From NCBI GenBank assembly GCA_029204225.1, contig MU832238.1, forward strand, positions 1 through 64,000: 64,000 bases of DNA, given 5' to 3'. The number at the start of each line of letters is the position of its first letter. The first letter of the stretch is position 1. The notes beneath the pieces are model-generated. The model had not been told where the DNA came from. It was given only the letters and a program-made list of their open reading frames with translations, and did no database searches. A program made the translations under genes and the position numbers. Positions 45,107-57,800 of the stretch are shown here, piece by piece. Source of the stretch: Diphasiastrum complanatum (lineage: Eukaryota > Streptophyta > Lycopodiopsida > Lycopodiales > Lycopodiaceae).

Positions 45107-45118
45107 GCTCTGATACCG
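45107..45118 (-). other. copia-2 primer-binding site
   Basis: gctctgataccg on +, i.e. CGGTATCAGAGC on the element strand, directly next to the 5' LTR. One change from the standard TGGTATCAGAGC. Confidence 0.85.
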
Positions 45119-45420
45119 TGTTGAAATTTGATGCTCAAGTTCAAGATAGGAGTGAACTAATCATATTGGAACTCACACACACCAATCAAGATCAACAAAA
45201 GAGATTAATAAGAACTTAAATTATTTGAATAACGAGCATAGCTCTCTACAATGGAATGAATGGAGGTCGGCGGGTGACAGCCCTTGTTTATAATTTCGCT
45301 AGTCCTTAGTAAAAGCTAAAAGCTAATTACTATAGTTGCTCTCTATTTTGGGTAAAGACTCTTATTAAATTTTTAAGTGAAAAATCATGATATATTCTAG
45401 AACTGGTGCGGTCTCCAACA
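45119..45420 (-). repeat. copia-2 5' LTR
   Basis: 302 bp, TGTTGAAATTTG...GGTCTCCAACA on +, with TG...CA ends beside the primer site. No partner LTR remains at the left end of the element. Confidence 0.8.
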
Positions 45421-48278
45421 TGCAAGACTAATTAACTTGACTTTAGGACTTTGACTTTGATATAAAAAAATAGGAATGGCTCCTAAAATAGCTCGCAGGC
45501 ATGGCCAAACCAACATTAGGGGTGCAAATAAGCATTAATTTCTAACAGGTGGGTCGTGTGACCGCAGTGGCAATGCAACCCACAATCCTAGTACTAGGCA
45601 TCGAAGTCCTTGGGTGTCACTATAGGTGACTTGGTGAGTAGGCCTGACGTGCATTGACCAAGTCAACCTACCACAATTAGGCGGGCAATGACTAGGGTCA
45701 CAGGCCAAGGGATCATCTAGGCATGGTTGGGGCATAGGGGTGGCTAAACATTGAGTTGGCTACATATTCATGGATTAGGACTGACATGGCATGCTAGGTG
45801 GACTGATCACTCATGCATGGGCGCCATGTGTCACATGACCAATATATAGGGTATCGATGCTTAAAGGTGGGCCTATGCATGGGAGGAGATCATTTTCTCA
45901 TTGCCTAGTTGGTTTTAGGGGGATCTTGTGATAGCTAGCACCCTCAAACGTGGCAGGTCTTTGTGCACATACAATGGCAACAATGCTCCTCTTTAACCTC
46001 TTGCTCAAGACTTTTGTCCACGACTACCATACTTCTTTGTCTGCAAGCTTCTTTCCTTGCATGAAGCTTTGTCTTTGTTTACTGTGTGAGGTGATTCACA
46101 TTGCTCGGCTTGCCAGGGGCTTTATGAAATTTAACAGATCTATCTGGCTTTTCTTCTCAGTTTCCTAGCGGGACTTATACACAATAGAGTGATATCTTAA
46201 GTCCATAGAAAACATTGTCTATATACTATTTTTTTTTTCATATTGCATACTATTCAGTGACCACTAAAAGCTAATCACTTCAAAAGGATATCAGTTATAT
46301 TGCGATTGGGATGATGCTTCACCCTAGAATGAAAAATAAGTTGTGCTTTCAGAATTCCTGGCGCCTGCTTCTGGAAAAGGTTCCCTCAGATTGCTCATAG
46401 GGGACGTATTTCTTTCAGTTCCCTCGAGGGGACAGTTCTTTCACAATGTCCTTTGGGAGTCCCTTTTAAATGTCTGCTAGGGACATTCTGAGTATACTCT
46501 TAGGACAGGTTTCTTTCAGTTTTATTTCTTTCAGTTCCCTCGAGAGGACAGTTCTTTCACAACGTCCTTTGGGAGTTCCTTTTAACTGTCTGCTAGGGAC
46601 ATTTCTTTCGGAGTATCCTCTTGGGACAGGTTTCTTTCAGTTTTATATCTTTTTGTACATAACAGAAAAATAAGCTTGAATACTTAGTGAAGTCAAGTCT
46701 CTCAGTTGGAACCTCAATTTCAGAATTAAATAAAGATGCAATTAATCAGGAGATTTGATCTGCTGCAACGCAGAAGGGATTGAAGGACATGTTAACCACA
46801 GATTCTCCTAAGTTTTACAATAAAGCCTATTGGTTCTCGATCCAATAACTCTGACCCAATCTAGTAAATTCAAGGTATGACTGTAGCATGATATTTACTC
46901 TCCTGGTCTGCAAGTTAGTTATTGTCTCAAGCTTAGAAGTCAATAAACAAAGAGAGCAGTTAGTCAACTTCCTTATTGTCAGTGCTAAATAGATTGCTAC
47001 AAGAAAGCTTCAGATCTCATTTGATCAGTCCTAAAGGGAGATGGAGCAAACAACAGAGGTATGCAACCAAGTAGATGATGAAGCTTAAGCAAGATAGAAT
47101 GAGATCTCATTAGAAATCAGGCCAATTGCAGATGGATTTATTCTCTTGTTCTAGCTGCAAAAAGCCAGAGCTAGCATGCATCAATGATGCATGAAATAAG
47201 CCACTCCTTGCAAGTATCCTACAAGCCTTTTATGGATAGAAAGAGTTTCTCTGTTGAAGCTTTATTTTCGTGCATCACAGCACAAATTACACATTTATTG
47301 ACAGTCTATTGCGTTCATACCTTCGGCTCATGAGGATCCAATCCAAATCTCGTGGACAAACATCTATGTAATTCTATGCACAACAAAAGAACTTCTTTCA
47401 TGGATTGCTTGGGATTTGCACCAACTAGCCACCCATATGCTCTTTCCAAATCTCTCCGTTTTCATGACAAGAAATCACATGATCTTGACTAGCGCTCATC
47501 AAGACAAAATCAGTCACAAATTTTTGTCCCTAGTCACAAATAAAGGTCACAAAGTTGGCTTTGATGCCACCTGAAATAATCAACAAGCGTGGATCGACAA
47601 CGCAAGTGATTATTGATATCCTTTGTACTTTTCCTTTGGTTTTATGTTCACATATTCTTGCATGTCATCATTTGCTTTTTTGATATGACATTTTGAACCC
47701 AACAAAATTAATATTTTATACCGTTTATTAACTGAGGTCCTTACTAACTCCTCCAATCTTACTAGAGAATCTTTTTTCCCTTTTAAACATTATCATTTTG
47801 TATAACCTCTTCTTGCCCCTGTCCAACTAGTCTTGCCAAGGAGCTGTTATGGTTATTTGTCTTCCACAGCCAGTTTACAGGTTTGTGGATCCTTTATAGA
47901 GATTTGAACCTCAAGGTCTTCCTTATTCTATTTTGGTGCAAATTTAGGAGTTTTTCTTATGACTCATCCTTAATCTTATGATGTTCATTAGGCTTAAGAG
48001 CTATCCAAAAAGGGGGGAGCTCAGAAATAAGTGTTAGATTCCTGATAATGTGCATGATGACACCCAAAAAGTTACAGCTTTTGATTGTGTGCTAGTCATG
48101 GAGAAACCAATGTATTGTATGTGGATTTGGAAAGATCCTGTTATCTTAGCATGTTGTGTCTTACATCAAGGACATTTACTTTGGAAATTTTATATTGTAG
48201 GTTTGTAGACAGTGAGCATCATACAATGTTGGCTCTTGTATCTTCATTTCTACTCACAAGTTTTTTTATTAATTGCAG
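45421..48278. other. Rest of intron 3, no gene
   Basis: No protein domain or RNA gene recognised. Contains a two-copy tandem duplication at 46405-46640. Confidence 0.6.
46405..46640. repeat. Two-copy tandem duplication, about 112-bp unit
   Basis: tatttctttcagttccctcgag, cagttctttcacaa, gtcctttgggag and tctgctagggacat recur in order at about 46408-46519 and 46526-46640. Confidence 0.85.
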
Positions 48279-48336
48279 GTATCCAGCTCATATGACCCTG
48301 CTGAGGGGAAATCATGAAAGTAGACAAATAACTCAG
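48279..48336 (+). CDS. PP6-type phosphatase, exon 4
   Basis: Completes the Arg codon, then YPAHMTLLRGNHESRQITQ. RGNHE is the third PPP metal/catalytic motif. Acceptor aattgcag; the donor is GTTCAC, which has GT but a weak consensus. Phase 0 at the end. Confidence 0.95.
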
Positions 48337-48439
48337 GTTCACTTAAAATTCAAACCAGATTTATTTTTGAATCTCAATAGAAGTGCGGTGTTTCCAATGT
48401 TAGCAATATGAAGGGATTCAAATCTTTTTTTCCCTAGTT

Positions 48440-49540
48440 TCTGGATTTTTTGAACTATGTTGAGTGATAAGGACCAAATCAAATTGTCTCATATGTAGGC
48501 GTCAAACTCAACTCTTTGAATGTCCTAAACTCTATATTTTTCTAATTAAAGCACTCAATGGATAATTTTAATTGATAAGAGACACCATTGTGCTATCTCA
48601 AGTGATACACAACTTTGAGTTATATCATCTAGTGGTGCTCAATTTCATCCAAACAAATGTCAAATTTGAACTATTTAAATGTAGTTAACTCAATATTGGT
48701 CGATTTTGATCTCTCAATGAGCCATGTTGAGTGATAAGGACTAAAATTGAATCTTTTTGAGTTTAGGAATCAAATTCAAGGTATTTTGATTGATAGACAT
48801 CAAATTTGAGCTATCGTGAGTGTAGGGGCCAATTCCATACGAGGAGTCAAACTATCTTTGATCACTCAATAAACTTATTGAGTAATAAGTAGCAAAATTG
48901 CAATATAGGCGTAAAATTCAAGATATCAAATATCAAATTTGAGTTATCTAAATGTCCTAGATATAAGTCTGTAATTGGATCACTCGCAATCGCAATTGAT
49001 AAGAGCGGAAATTGACCTATCTTGAGTGATAGACATCAAATTTGAATTATCTCATGTGATACGGGTCAACTCTATTGACAAGAAGTCGAACTCAAGCAAT
49101 CTAAATCTACTAGGCTCAATAGTGGAAAAAAATTTGATTGCTCAATGAGCCATGTCAATTGATAAGAACGTAAATTACATGTTATGGATCAAATTCACAC
49201 TATCTTCAATCAAATTTAAGCTATCTGAATGTCATAGACTCAAGATTCTTCTAATTGATTATTCAATGGGCAATCTTGAGTGATAAGGGCCAACATCAAG
49301 CTATCAAATTTAAGCTATCTCATGTATTAGGGATCAATTCCATCGATAGATAATGGAACTCAAGCAATTAGAATGTACCAAACTCAACATTGGTCGAATT
49401 TGATCACCCAATGAGCCATGTCCATATCGAGTGATGAGGACCAAAATTGAATGTAGGCATCGAATTAAAGTTATCTTGAGTGATACACATCATATGTGAT
49501 AGGGGCCAATTCCATCGATAAAGGATTAAAATCTAGCACT
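48440..49540. repeat. Degenerate repeat array in intron 4
   Basis: A motif family close to caatgagccatgttgagtga / taaggaccaaaattga recurs near 48470, 48730, 48885, 48990, 49155, 49275 and 49425. Related gtgatacacatcaaatttga and ggggccaattccatcgata blocks lie between. Spacing is irregular (about 105-260 bp), so this is an old, decayed satellite-like array. Confidence 0.7.
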
Positions 49541-49559
49541 TATGTTCTATTTTTGAAAT

Positions 49560-52500
49560 CGGTCAAGTACCCTTTATGCATGAGATGTTTTTTTCATTAT
49601 GACAAAATGAGAACAAATAAAAGACAAGCTGTGGGTTTTAGATTCTCATGACTTTATATGTGGTCCGGGCCCCTCCACATACACAAATGTGGCATGCATA
49701 TATAGGCATGCATGCACGTGCACTCACACATACTCTCACACTCTCCCTCCCTCTTTTTGCATTCCTCTCTCTATAGACTATGTGGACAATGTTGTCCCGA
49801 TCTCTTATTAGCTTGAGAGGGATTGCATGAACGTGATGCCTAGTTTGGGTTACAAGAGAGGGTTTGTATGGGAATGAGAAAAAGACCAACGTGGGTCCGT
49901 AACCCATTCAAATACCTTATGTACTTGCAAAATTTCATGCCAAGTTCGTTTCCTTGTGCATGTACATATTTATCTTATTTAATGGATCAATCCTCAGCCT
50001 AATGCAAGTAGCCATTATCAGCCTGGGAAGTGCCAGGGTTCTGTAGTTGCATATGGAAGCATATCTTGGATGTAGAGTCCCAAGTGTCACCTTTTGACGC
50101 TTTGATGACACCCACAAGGACGTATACAATAGAGACATGGTGGACTAGGCTCCTATTGTTTGATGAGGTTCTCATTGCCTCCAAGTATCCATGTTATCTT
50201 GGACGATTTGTGACAAACCTTGCATTCCACTTCGGACTATCTTGGCTGAGTTTGTCATGCTGCCCTTGTTGTATGCCATTTCCCACTTGGTGACAAACTT
50301 TCATTAGAGTTACAGTTGAGATGTTGTTTTAGGTTGACATCATTATCCATACATTACATAGTTCTTCGTGAGCAGCAGCATCCCTCATCTTGGTAAATGG
50401 GCATTGGGGCTTTGTGTCTCCTTGTTTTTGTAGGCATCTCTCACATTTTTCCTGAAAGCGAGTTAGTCATATCCAATAGTATGTATAATGGTCATACATC
50501 CAACAAGCCTAGGAGGCCTTTTTGGGAGCTGAGCCATACTTCGATGTGATAAATTTTGTCCATTTGCAAGAAAAAGCAAACTTGTCTTCCACAATATATG
50601 GACATTGTTAGGATTGCAAATATACATCGGGATGAGTGGGTTTCATCACATCAAATTCCTATGGAAACAAGCAGATTGCCTGAAGCTCAATAGAAGACCT
50701 TATTTTCTAGCTATGGATTTCCCAGATTCGATGCTTGAAAATTTCGCAGTTTTGTGTTATTGTAACTTGTAAGTTGTGCATATGCCATGGGGGTATTAAT
50801 TAAGCACATTGCGAACCCCTCTGATGCACATTTTAGCAAGTAGGTCTAGTAGGGCATATGGTCCACTTGACACCTAGAGCTGAATTTAGTAAGTTACACG
50901 TCATGGACTAATTTGCTATGATGCTTTATGTGGTACTACTATGATTGTGGAACCAGATCTTGTTGGTTCTATATGTCACCCTTGGTGTAGATATCTTTTA
51001 TAAGATGCATCGGAGCTAGTTCTTGTGGATGGTTCACATTCATGGTCCTTTTGGATTGCTTGGCACTGCTACACCTGGATATTGATGCGTTCATCTCACT
51101 ACCACTTGGCAATCCTGGTCTATCCAACTAGCTTGGAATGCATTTATGACCTGTTCTCCTGATGGTGCTAGACATGTTTTGTCCTTGCCGATTTCTTGGG
51201 AAATGTTTACATTTTTTGCTCCACTACTACCTATTGATATGAGGCATGCTTGGGTGCTACAACTTGCATGGCCACTTCATATAGTTTGGCAACCCTTGGT
51301 TGCTGCATATTGCTTGGCCTCTGATGCTGTTGCCAAGTTGCTATGCTGGTGGTTGCCAAGATGTCGTCTTTCAGTGGTATTCGTGAGCCATTTGACTAGC
51401 TTTTGATATCTCAGTTGTTGGGATCCTGCATGGTGACATTTCTTTGTGGCATGCTTGGGCTATCAGAGTTCCTTGAGAAAGTTTCATGCTCTGTTGGATT
51501 TCGTCCTGCATCTACATCGTCTGAGTGCCTTGAGAGAGCTTCATTTTCTCTCTTGGATTCCTTTGTGCATCGCCATCCGCTTATAGTAGGTGCTTTTCTT
51601 GTTCTCCGTAGTTGCATGATCTCTGTTTTAGTAGCTACATCGAAGATATATTTATTTGGGTTTCAGTGTTATATTCCGCCATTCAGAGGCAGTTGATTTA
51701 CTATGCTTAGTGGATTTTTGTGTCTTGCTTTTGGAATACTTGTTGTGATGACTTATGTCCTCTCTTTGAATATCTCCATCGGTGCATACATCTTTGCAGC
51801 CTAGTGCCATTGTTGGGGCACGAGGAGTCTGGTCTCTTCCAACACCTCTGCTGCTTATGACTGCTACACTCGGGCTCCAATAATTGCAGAATTTCAAAAG
51901 AGTGCTTAACAAGAGACTTTCCAAAAGAGTTCTTAGCAATTAAAAGGACCATGCCAAGAATAAAAAATTGTTTTTCTCACAAGGCAATAATATTGCTTAT
52001 GCACCAGAAATAAAGGTATATCCATTATAAGAATTCAGTTTCAGGTATTATCATACTGAAAGTTATGGCAGAAACTTAAAACTTCCATAGCTAAACTTTA
52101 TGCCTGTTGTAACTAAAAGATTAGAACTATATGCAAATATGAAATTTCAGAATCCTTATTGATGGAATTTCTGAATTGTTAAGGTATCACCTACAACAAT
52201 CTTTCCACCAAAGTAATGCTAAAAACACATCTATATCATAAGTTCAATCTGTGGCAAACTCAAGAACTTAAGCAAGAAAGTATGAATTCTATTTTATAAG
52301 TGATTTATTCCCATTGCAATTCAAGGTAGTGCACCTACCTTGCAATCAAGTACCCTTCTTACTTGATGAAAATTCACAAATTTGAAAATTTTCAAGCTTC
52401 CAAGCTCCAACAAAGAATTCAGGACCCCACAAACTGCAAGGTCCTGTCCAAAATTTTGGCTCCATCACTTGCCACCATTCTGACGCAAATGTAAGTGACC

Positions 52501-52694
52501 TCCAAGGACCTTAATCAGGAGATTGAACTACGAGAAAGCAAAGGATCGGATGGAGGAACAAACCAACCCAAACAAAACTAAATCGATTGGATCTAGCCCC
52601 CAAGCTATGGACAATTGTTAACATTTCGTTAGGAGTGAGAGCACATTCCGCTAGCATGTAGCTACAAGCTTGAGGGGTGTGGACATACTTAAAT
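49560..52694. other. Intron 4 segment without recognised gene
   Basis: No retroelement domain, RNA gene or strong repeat found on either strand. The short open frames have no motifs. Confidence 0.55.
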
Positions 52695-53515
52695 ACACAC
52701 CCAAGCTCTTCCCTAACTAGTAGGGACCAGGTACCTCACTAGGACAGCCTAACTAAGCCACATTTGCCACTAGCGGGTGAGTCACTGCTAATCCCATGCA
52801 AAGTCCATCATCAAGGGTTTTAGGCCTCACCGAGCCATTAATTATGATAATGCACTCGTCCCCCAATCCTCACATCATCATAACTAATACATGGGCTAAG
52901 CTGGGCCCTTGACCATTTACAAGATTGACTCCATGGTCAGAGACATCCATGTCCAGTTCAAAGGCTTAACGTGGATATTCGGCACTCCAGTGTACGAGTT
53001 TATTGATTATGCCTCGTCATTCACCACCTCAGGCTTCTTCTCTTGTTACATCCCTTAGATGTCCCTCATAAGAGATGGGAAAATATATCGGGAGAGAAGA
53101 AAGAGAAGAAGCATGAGGTTGTAAATGACGAGGCATAATTAATAAACTCGTACATTGGAGTACTGAATATCCATGTCAAGGATTATTGCGAATCCTTTGA
53201 GCTGGACATGGGCGTTAAGTCTGGTATAACTAATTACAGTTAATTAATGGCATGACATCAGGTGTCATATCCACGATTGGATTAATGTCCTGTAAGGAGG
53301 TCAGTAGGCCTAAATCGACCTGTAAATCAATTATCCTATAAGGGGTTGGGGCCCTCATGGTACTAAAGTCATAGTTAATGGTTTAGAGGCCTAAAATTCA
53401 TGATGGTGGATTTGCATTGTGCTAGTGTGACTCATATGGGGAGTAGCTGACGTGGCCCAGTTAGGTTGTTGAGTTGTCCCAATGAGGTGTCACAATTTAC
53501 TCCTACTTGAGGAGG
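52695..53515. repeat. Long imperfect inverted repeat (foldback)
   Basis: The left arm (about 52695-53060) and right arm (about 53095-53515) are reverse complements of each other over most of their length, with a centre near 53060-53095. The best part is tacgagtttattgattatg plus cctcgtcatt on the left against aatgacgaggcataattaat plus aaactcgtac on the right. Outer parts such as cctcactaggacagcctaac versus gttaggttgttgagttgtcc also pair. No open frame. It could be a foldback transposon or two inverted copies of one repeat. Confidence 0.8.
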
Positions 53516-53788
53516 AGCCTTGGAGGCTATGAGTATACCCATAGGCCTCCCGTGGAGTGGGCTTGATCAAGGAGTAGTAGCTCTCTATGCTATTGGATTG
53601 ACATCTCTCCTTTATGATGAGTTCTGGCTAGTGACCCATAGCTTGGGGACTAGATTAGTTCTCTCTTTGTCGAGTGTGGATTTAGAATTCGATGAACTAT
53701 GATTGACAATGGTTCAGATTCTAATCTTTGAATTCCAAATTAGCCTTGATTGTTACATGAAGGTGGATCACCTTGGTTTTGGACATCT

Positions 53789-54206
53789 AGTTATGGACTC
53801 GGCTCATTACATTCGCCGCGTCCATTTACATTTACAGTTACTTTACTTTATGCATAAGCAGGCCTTGGGCCCTTTTTTATTCATTAGTGACATTCAGACT
53901 ATATGGTTGGTCTTTGGCCTTATTATTCATTATTAGGCCATTTGGACATATTACTGGAGAGTGGGGGCCTTCTTGGAGGGCGCACTATTATCCCTCCCAG
54001 TTGGGCCCTAGCCAATGGAAGCTTCCTTTTAGGGCTTCCTCTTGGCTATAAGTAGGGAAACTGTGTCATTTGTCATTCAGCTGATGATATTGATCTCTCT
54101 CTTTAGCCTCCTTAATCTCTCTCTTTCCTGCTTTCTAGGGTTAAGTCTTGCTTATGTGATGCTTTCATAGCCTAATTCTAGATCAGCTGTGGCTCTATTC
54201 GTAACT
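53789..54206 (+). repeat. gypsy-6 5' LTR
   Basis: 418 bp. Contains a TATA-like ggctataagtaggg at 54044-54057. Longer than the 3' copy because of three small indels. Confidence 0.93.
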
Positions 54207-54218
54207 TGGTATCATAGC
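54207..54218 (+). other. gypsy-6 primer-binding site
   Basis: TGGTATCATAGC directly after the 5' LTR, one base from the standard initiator-tRNA-Met site. Confidence 0.9.
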
Positions 54219-54884
54219 ACTTTTCTGAGCACAATCTGGAATTTTTTCTTTGCTGCCTTGCCTTGCTCCTCCATCGCTGTTCCTACAGCTCCATTACCGT
54301 TTTGACAGCCCTGTTCCATCGCTGCTCCTTCCACTCCTTCCTGCCCAGCGTTCCCCCTGTTTTGTCCCCTCTTTTCTTTGCTGCCCAGCGCTCCTCCTCT
54401 TCCTTTCCATCGCTGTCCCTGCCTTCCAACCTATCACTTTCGTCTGATATTTTTCCAGTTTGCAGCCATCTTCCACAATTAGTTCCCTGACTGTCCAGCG
54501 CCCATCCTCATCCAAAAACTACCCAATTCCGACATCATTTGCTATTCCAAACAGCTAAAATTCTTCAACCTGTAAATCGCTGCCTCAGCACTCCCAACTT
54601 GTCACTTTTGCCTTTTTTTTTCTCCAATTCCAGCCATTTTTTACAGCTTATCAAAAGGCTGTCGCGCGCTCATTTTCCACCACATTTTCAGGAATTCTGA
54701 CTCCGTTTACTCTTTCAAATTCACATTGTATCCTTGGCTGTCCAGCGCATTTTTTACAGCTTCTCCATTGTTCATTGCTGTCTGTTTTTTTTCAGTTGTG
54801 ACAATATTGGTTGTAATAGGCTAATTTGGGGTGACGACAAGAGTCCGCTCCCTCAAGTTTTCGTCTATTCCTTCCACTATCATT
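54219..54884 (+). other. gypsy-6 leader
   Basis: Non-coding leader with repeated ccatcgctg / cctacag / cagcgc motifs before gag. Confidence 0.65.
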
Positions 54885-57800
54885 ATGGCACATTCACCTA
54901 CCCCGAGTGAGACTACTCAGGAAACCTTATCCGATCAGTTTCGTCGCATGGATGAGACCCTTTCTGGCCTCGTTCTTCGCTTCGATTCAGTTATGACCGG
55001 CTTTGCTACTATGCAGTCACAGATTGATACTTTACAGCCTCATGGTCCTGGTAAAGCTCCTGTTTTTCCTACATTTGGGACTCCCCCTCCATTTGGATTT
55101 CCATCTTCTTCTGCTAGTCAACCTGGTGGTGGACCGTTCATTCCATCTAGCCCACCTCCTGGTTTCTTTCCTCGTCCCCCCCTTCCTGAGCCACATTTTG
55201 CTCGAGACTTTCGTGATAGGGTACAGCTTGCTACCTATTCCGGTTCCTCCGACGGGAACTTATTAGAGAATTGGTTTGCTAAGCTTGACACATATTTTCA
55301 GATTTACCCCAAGACTGATCCTTAGAAGATCCAGTTGACTGCTTTACATTTAGATGGACGTGCCGCCATGTGGTGGCGAGTTTATAGAGTTGATCCTGAT
55401 CGGGAAGGGCTCCATGTATGGCATACTTTTCGCCGTGACCTCCGCCATGCTATGATTGATCCTCAGTGGCTTGACCACCAACGTGATACATTCCGTAGTC
55501 TCACTCAAACCAGTGATCTTGCTTCTTATACAGATCAGTTTATGGAGCTTTCTTATCTTTTCACAAATCTACAGCCCACAGAGCTTATTTCTCGTTACAT
55601 TGCTGGGCTTCGTGGTACTTTACGTTATGATGTTTCTTCCTTCCGTCCTACCACAATTGTTGAGGCGATGTCTCTTGCCAGTACTTTACAGCATAAGTAC
55701 TCTGACACCCTTCCTTCCCGCTTCTCCCGACCCCGTCCTTCTGCTTCATCTTTTTTCGCTACGTTCACCCCTACACGGGCCCCTTCTGTTCCAGCTCTCT
55801 CCATTGCCCCTTCGCCTCCTCGTCCTCCGACTCCTCGACCTGCTTTTGTCCGACGTTACACGTCTGCAGAGTTCGCTGATCTTCAGCAGAAGCGACTTTG
55901 CTTTCGTTGTAAGAGTCCTGACCATCTTGCCCGTGATTGCCTCCAGCCTCTCCTTACTATTACTGCTGTTTTTTACCATGAGGGCACTACTCCAGATGAT
56001 TCCGATATCTACATTCATATTTCTGATGAGCCTGACTTATCCTCTGAGCCTTCCCCTGATTTACTTCCTGCTACTTGCCATGCTCAGCTTGCCTATGCTA
56101 TTTGGACAGGGCGTCCTGGTCCTCGCTCCATTCGGTTACGTGTGCGTATTACAGGTCGAGAGTATATTGCTTTAGTTGATACTGGTAGCACTCATTCTTT
56201 TATTAGCAGTTATATCACTAGTCGGATCCGTGCTTCACCTGTTCCTGCTTCCCAGCCTCTCACAGTTGAGGTTGCTAGTTCTCATTCTTTTCCTAGTTCT
56301 CAGATGTTTCAGCGTTTACCATACTGCATTGGAGATTTCTCTGGACAGGCAGATCTTTACATTATCCCTATGGAGTGTTATGATCTTATCCTTGGTGTTG
56401 ATTGGTTTGCATCTCTTGGAGCCGTTACACTGGACTTGACACAGCAGACATTGACATTTGTACATGATGCAGTTATACACTCACTTGTGGGCATTGATTC
56501 TCAGGGAGACTTCCAGTTGATTACTGGGAAGCAGTTTATTCGCAGCCTGCCGAAGGCTCATTGTGCTGCCTTATTATGTGTTCAGCGGGCAGTACCAGTT
56601 CCTCCAGTTTCTACACCAGCAGCTGTTCCTCAGGTGATTTCTGACTTATTACATCAGTATGCTTTTGTCTTTTCAGAACCTACGACGCTACCACCATTAC
56701 GTGACGTGAACCATCATATTGATTTGCGTCCTGGTTCTGCTCCTCCCTCCCGTCCCCCTTACCGTATGTCTGGATCTGAGCGTGATGAGCTTGAGCTCCA
56801 TATTACTGCCTTGTTAGATCAGGGTCTCATTGTTCCTAGTCACAGCCCTTTTGGTGCTCCTGTTCTCCTTATTAATAAGAAAGATGTTACCAAACGCCTT
56901 TGTATTGATTACCATGCTTTAAATAAGTTGACTATTCGTAATCAGTACCCTATTCCACACATGGATGACCTCTTTGACCAGCTCGGTACCTCTAAAATCT
57001 TTTCCAAGATAGACCTTCGTTCTGGATATTACCAAATCAGGATGCACCCTTCTGACGAACATAAGATTGCTTTCCGTACTCATCTTGGTTTATATGAATT
57101 TCGTGTGCTTCCTTTTGGTGTTACTAATGGCCCTCCTACGTTCCAGAATGTGATGAATAACGTCTTACGTCCGCTTCTTGGTCATTGTGTCTTGGTTTAT
57201 TTTGATGATATTCTTATTTTTAGTCAGTCTCTTGCTGAGCATGTTGCCCATCTTTCCTCGGTCTTTCAGTTACTTGTACACCACCAGTTATTTGCTAAGT
57301 TGTCTAAATGTTCTTTTGCTGTTTCTAAGATTGAGTTTCTTGGTTTTCTTATTTGTAATGGTCACATTCATCTGGACCCTCATAAGGTTCAAGCCATCCA
57401 GGATTGGCCTATACCTACTGATATTCATCATGTTTGTATGTTTCTTGGGTTAGCCACTCACCTTCGTCGTCCAGTTCTTCATTTTGCCACTATCGCAGCT
57501 CCTCTTCATGCACTTTTGGAGAGTTCTAGTACTTTTCTGTGGACTCCTGATTGTCAGACAACGTTTGATACTCTTCGTCGTGCTGTTGTTGATGCTGCCG
57601 TTATGTGTTTACCACAGTTTGATCAGAAGTTTCTTGTTGAGACTGATGCTAGTAATGCTGGTTTGGGTGCTTTACTTCGCCAGTCACAATGTCATCTTCG
57701 CTCCTATGAGCAACGTTATTCTGTGCATGAGAAAGAGCTTCTTGCTATTATCTATGCTCTTAAGAAGTGGCGTCATTATCTGTATCGAGTCCCATTTGAC

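Larger units (their letters stand above)
35924..48278 (+). other. PP6 intron 3 (about 12.4 kb)
   Basis: Donor GTGACT; acceptor attaattgcag at 48278. The Arg codon is completed across the junction (AG|G). Contents: gypsy-4 split by gypsy-3B, then copia-2. 35930-36690 and 45421-48278 have no recognised gene. Confidence 0.9.

Noticed and set aside
53784-53800. gypsy-6 LTR starting at TTATGG or GTTATGG
   Set aside because: Only the AG start places both the CATCT duplications and the primer site and purine tract flush with the LTR.
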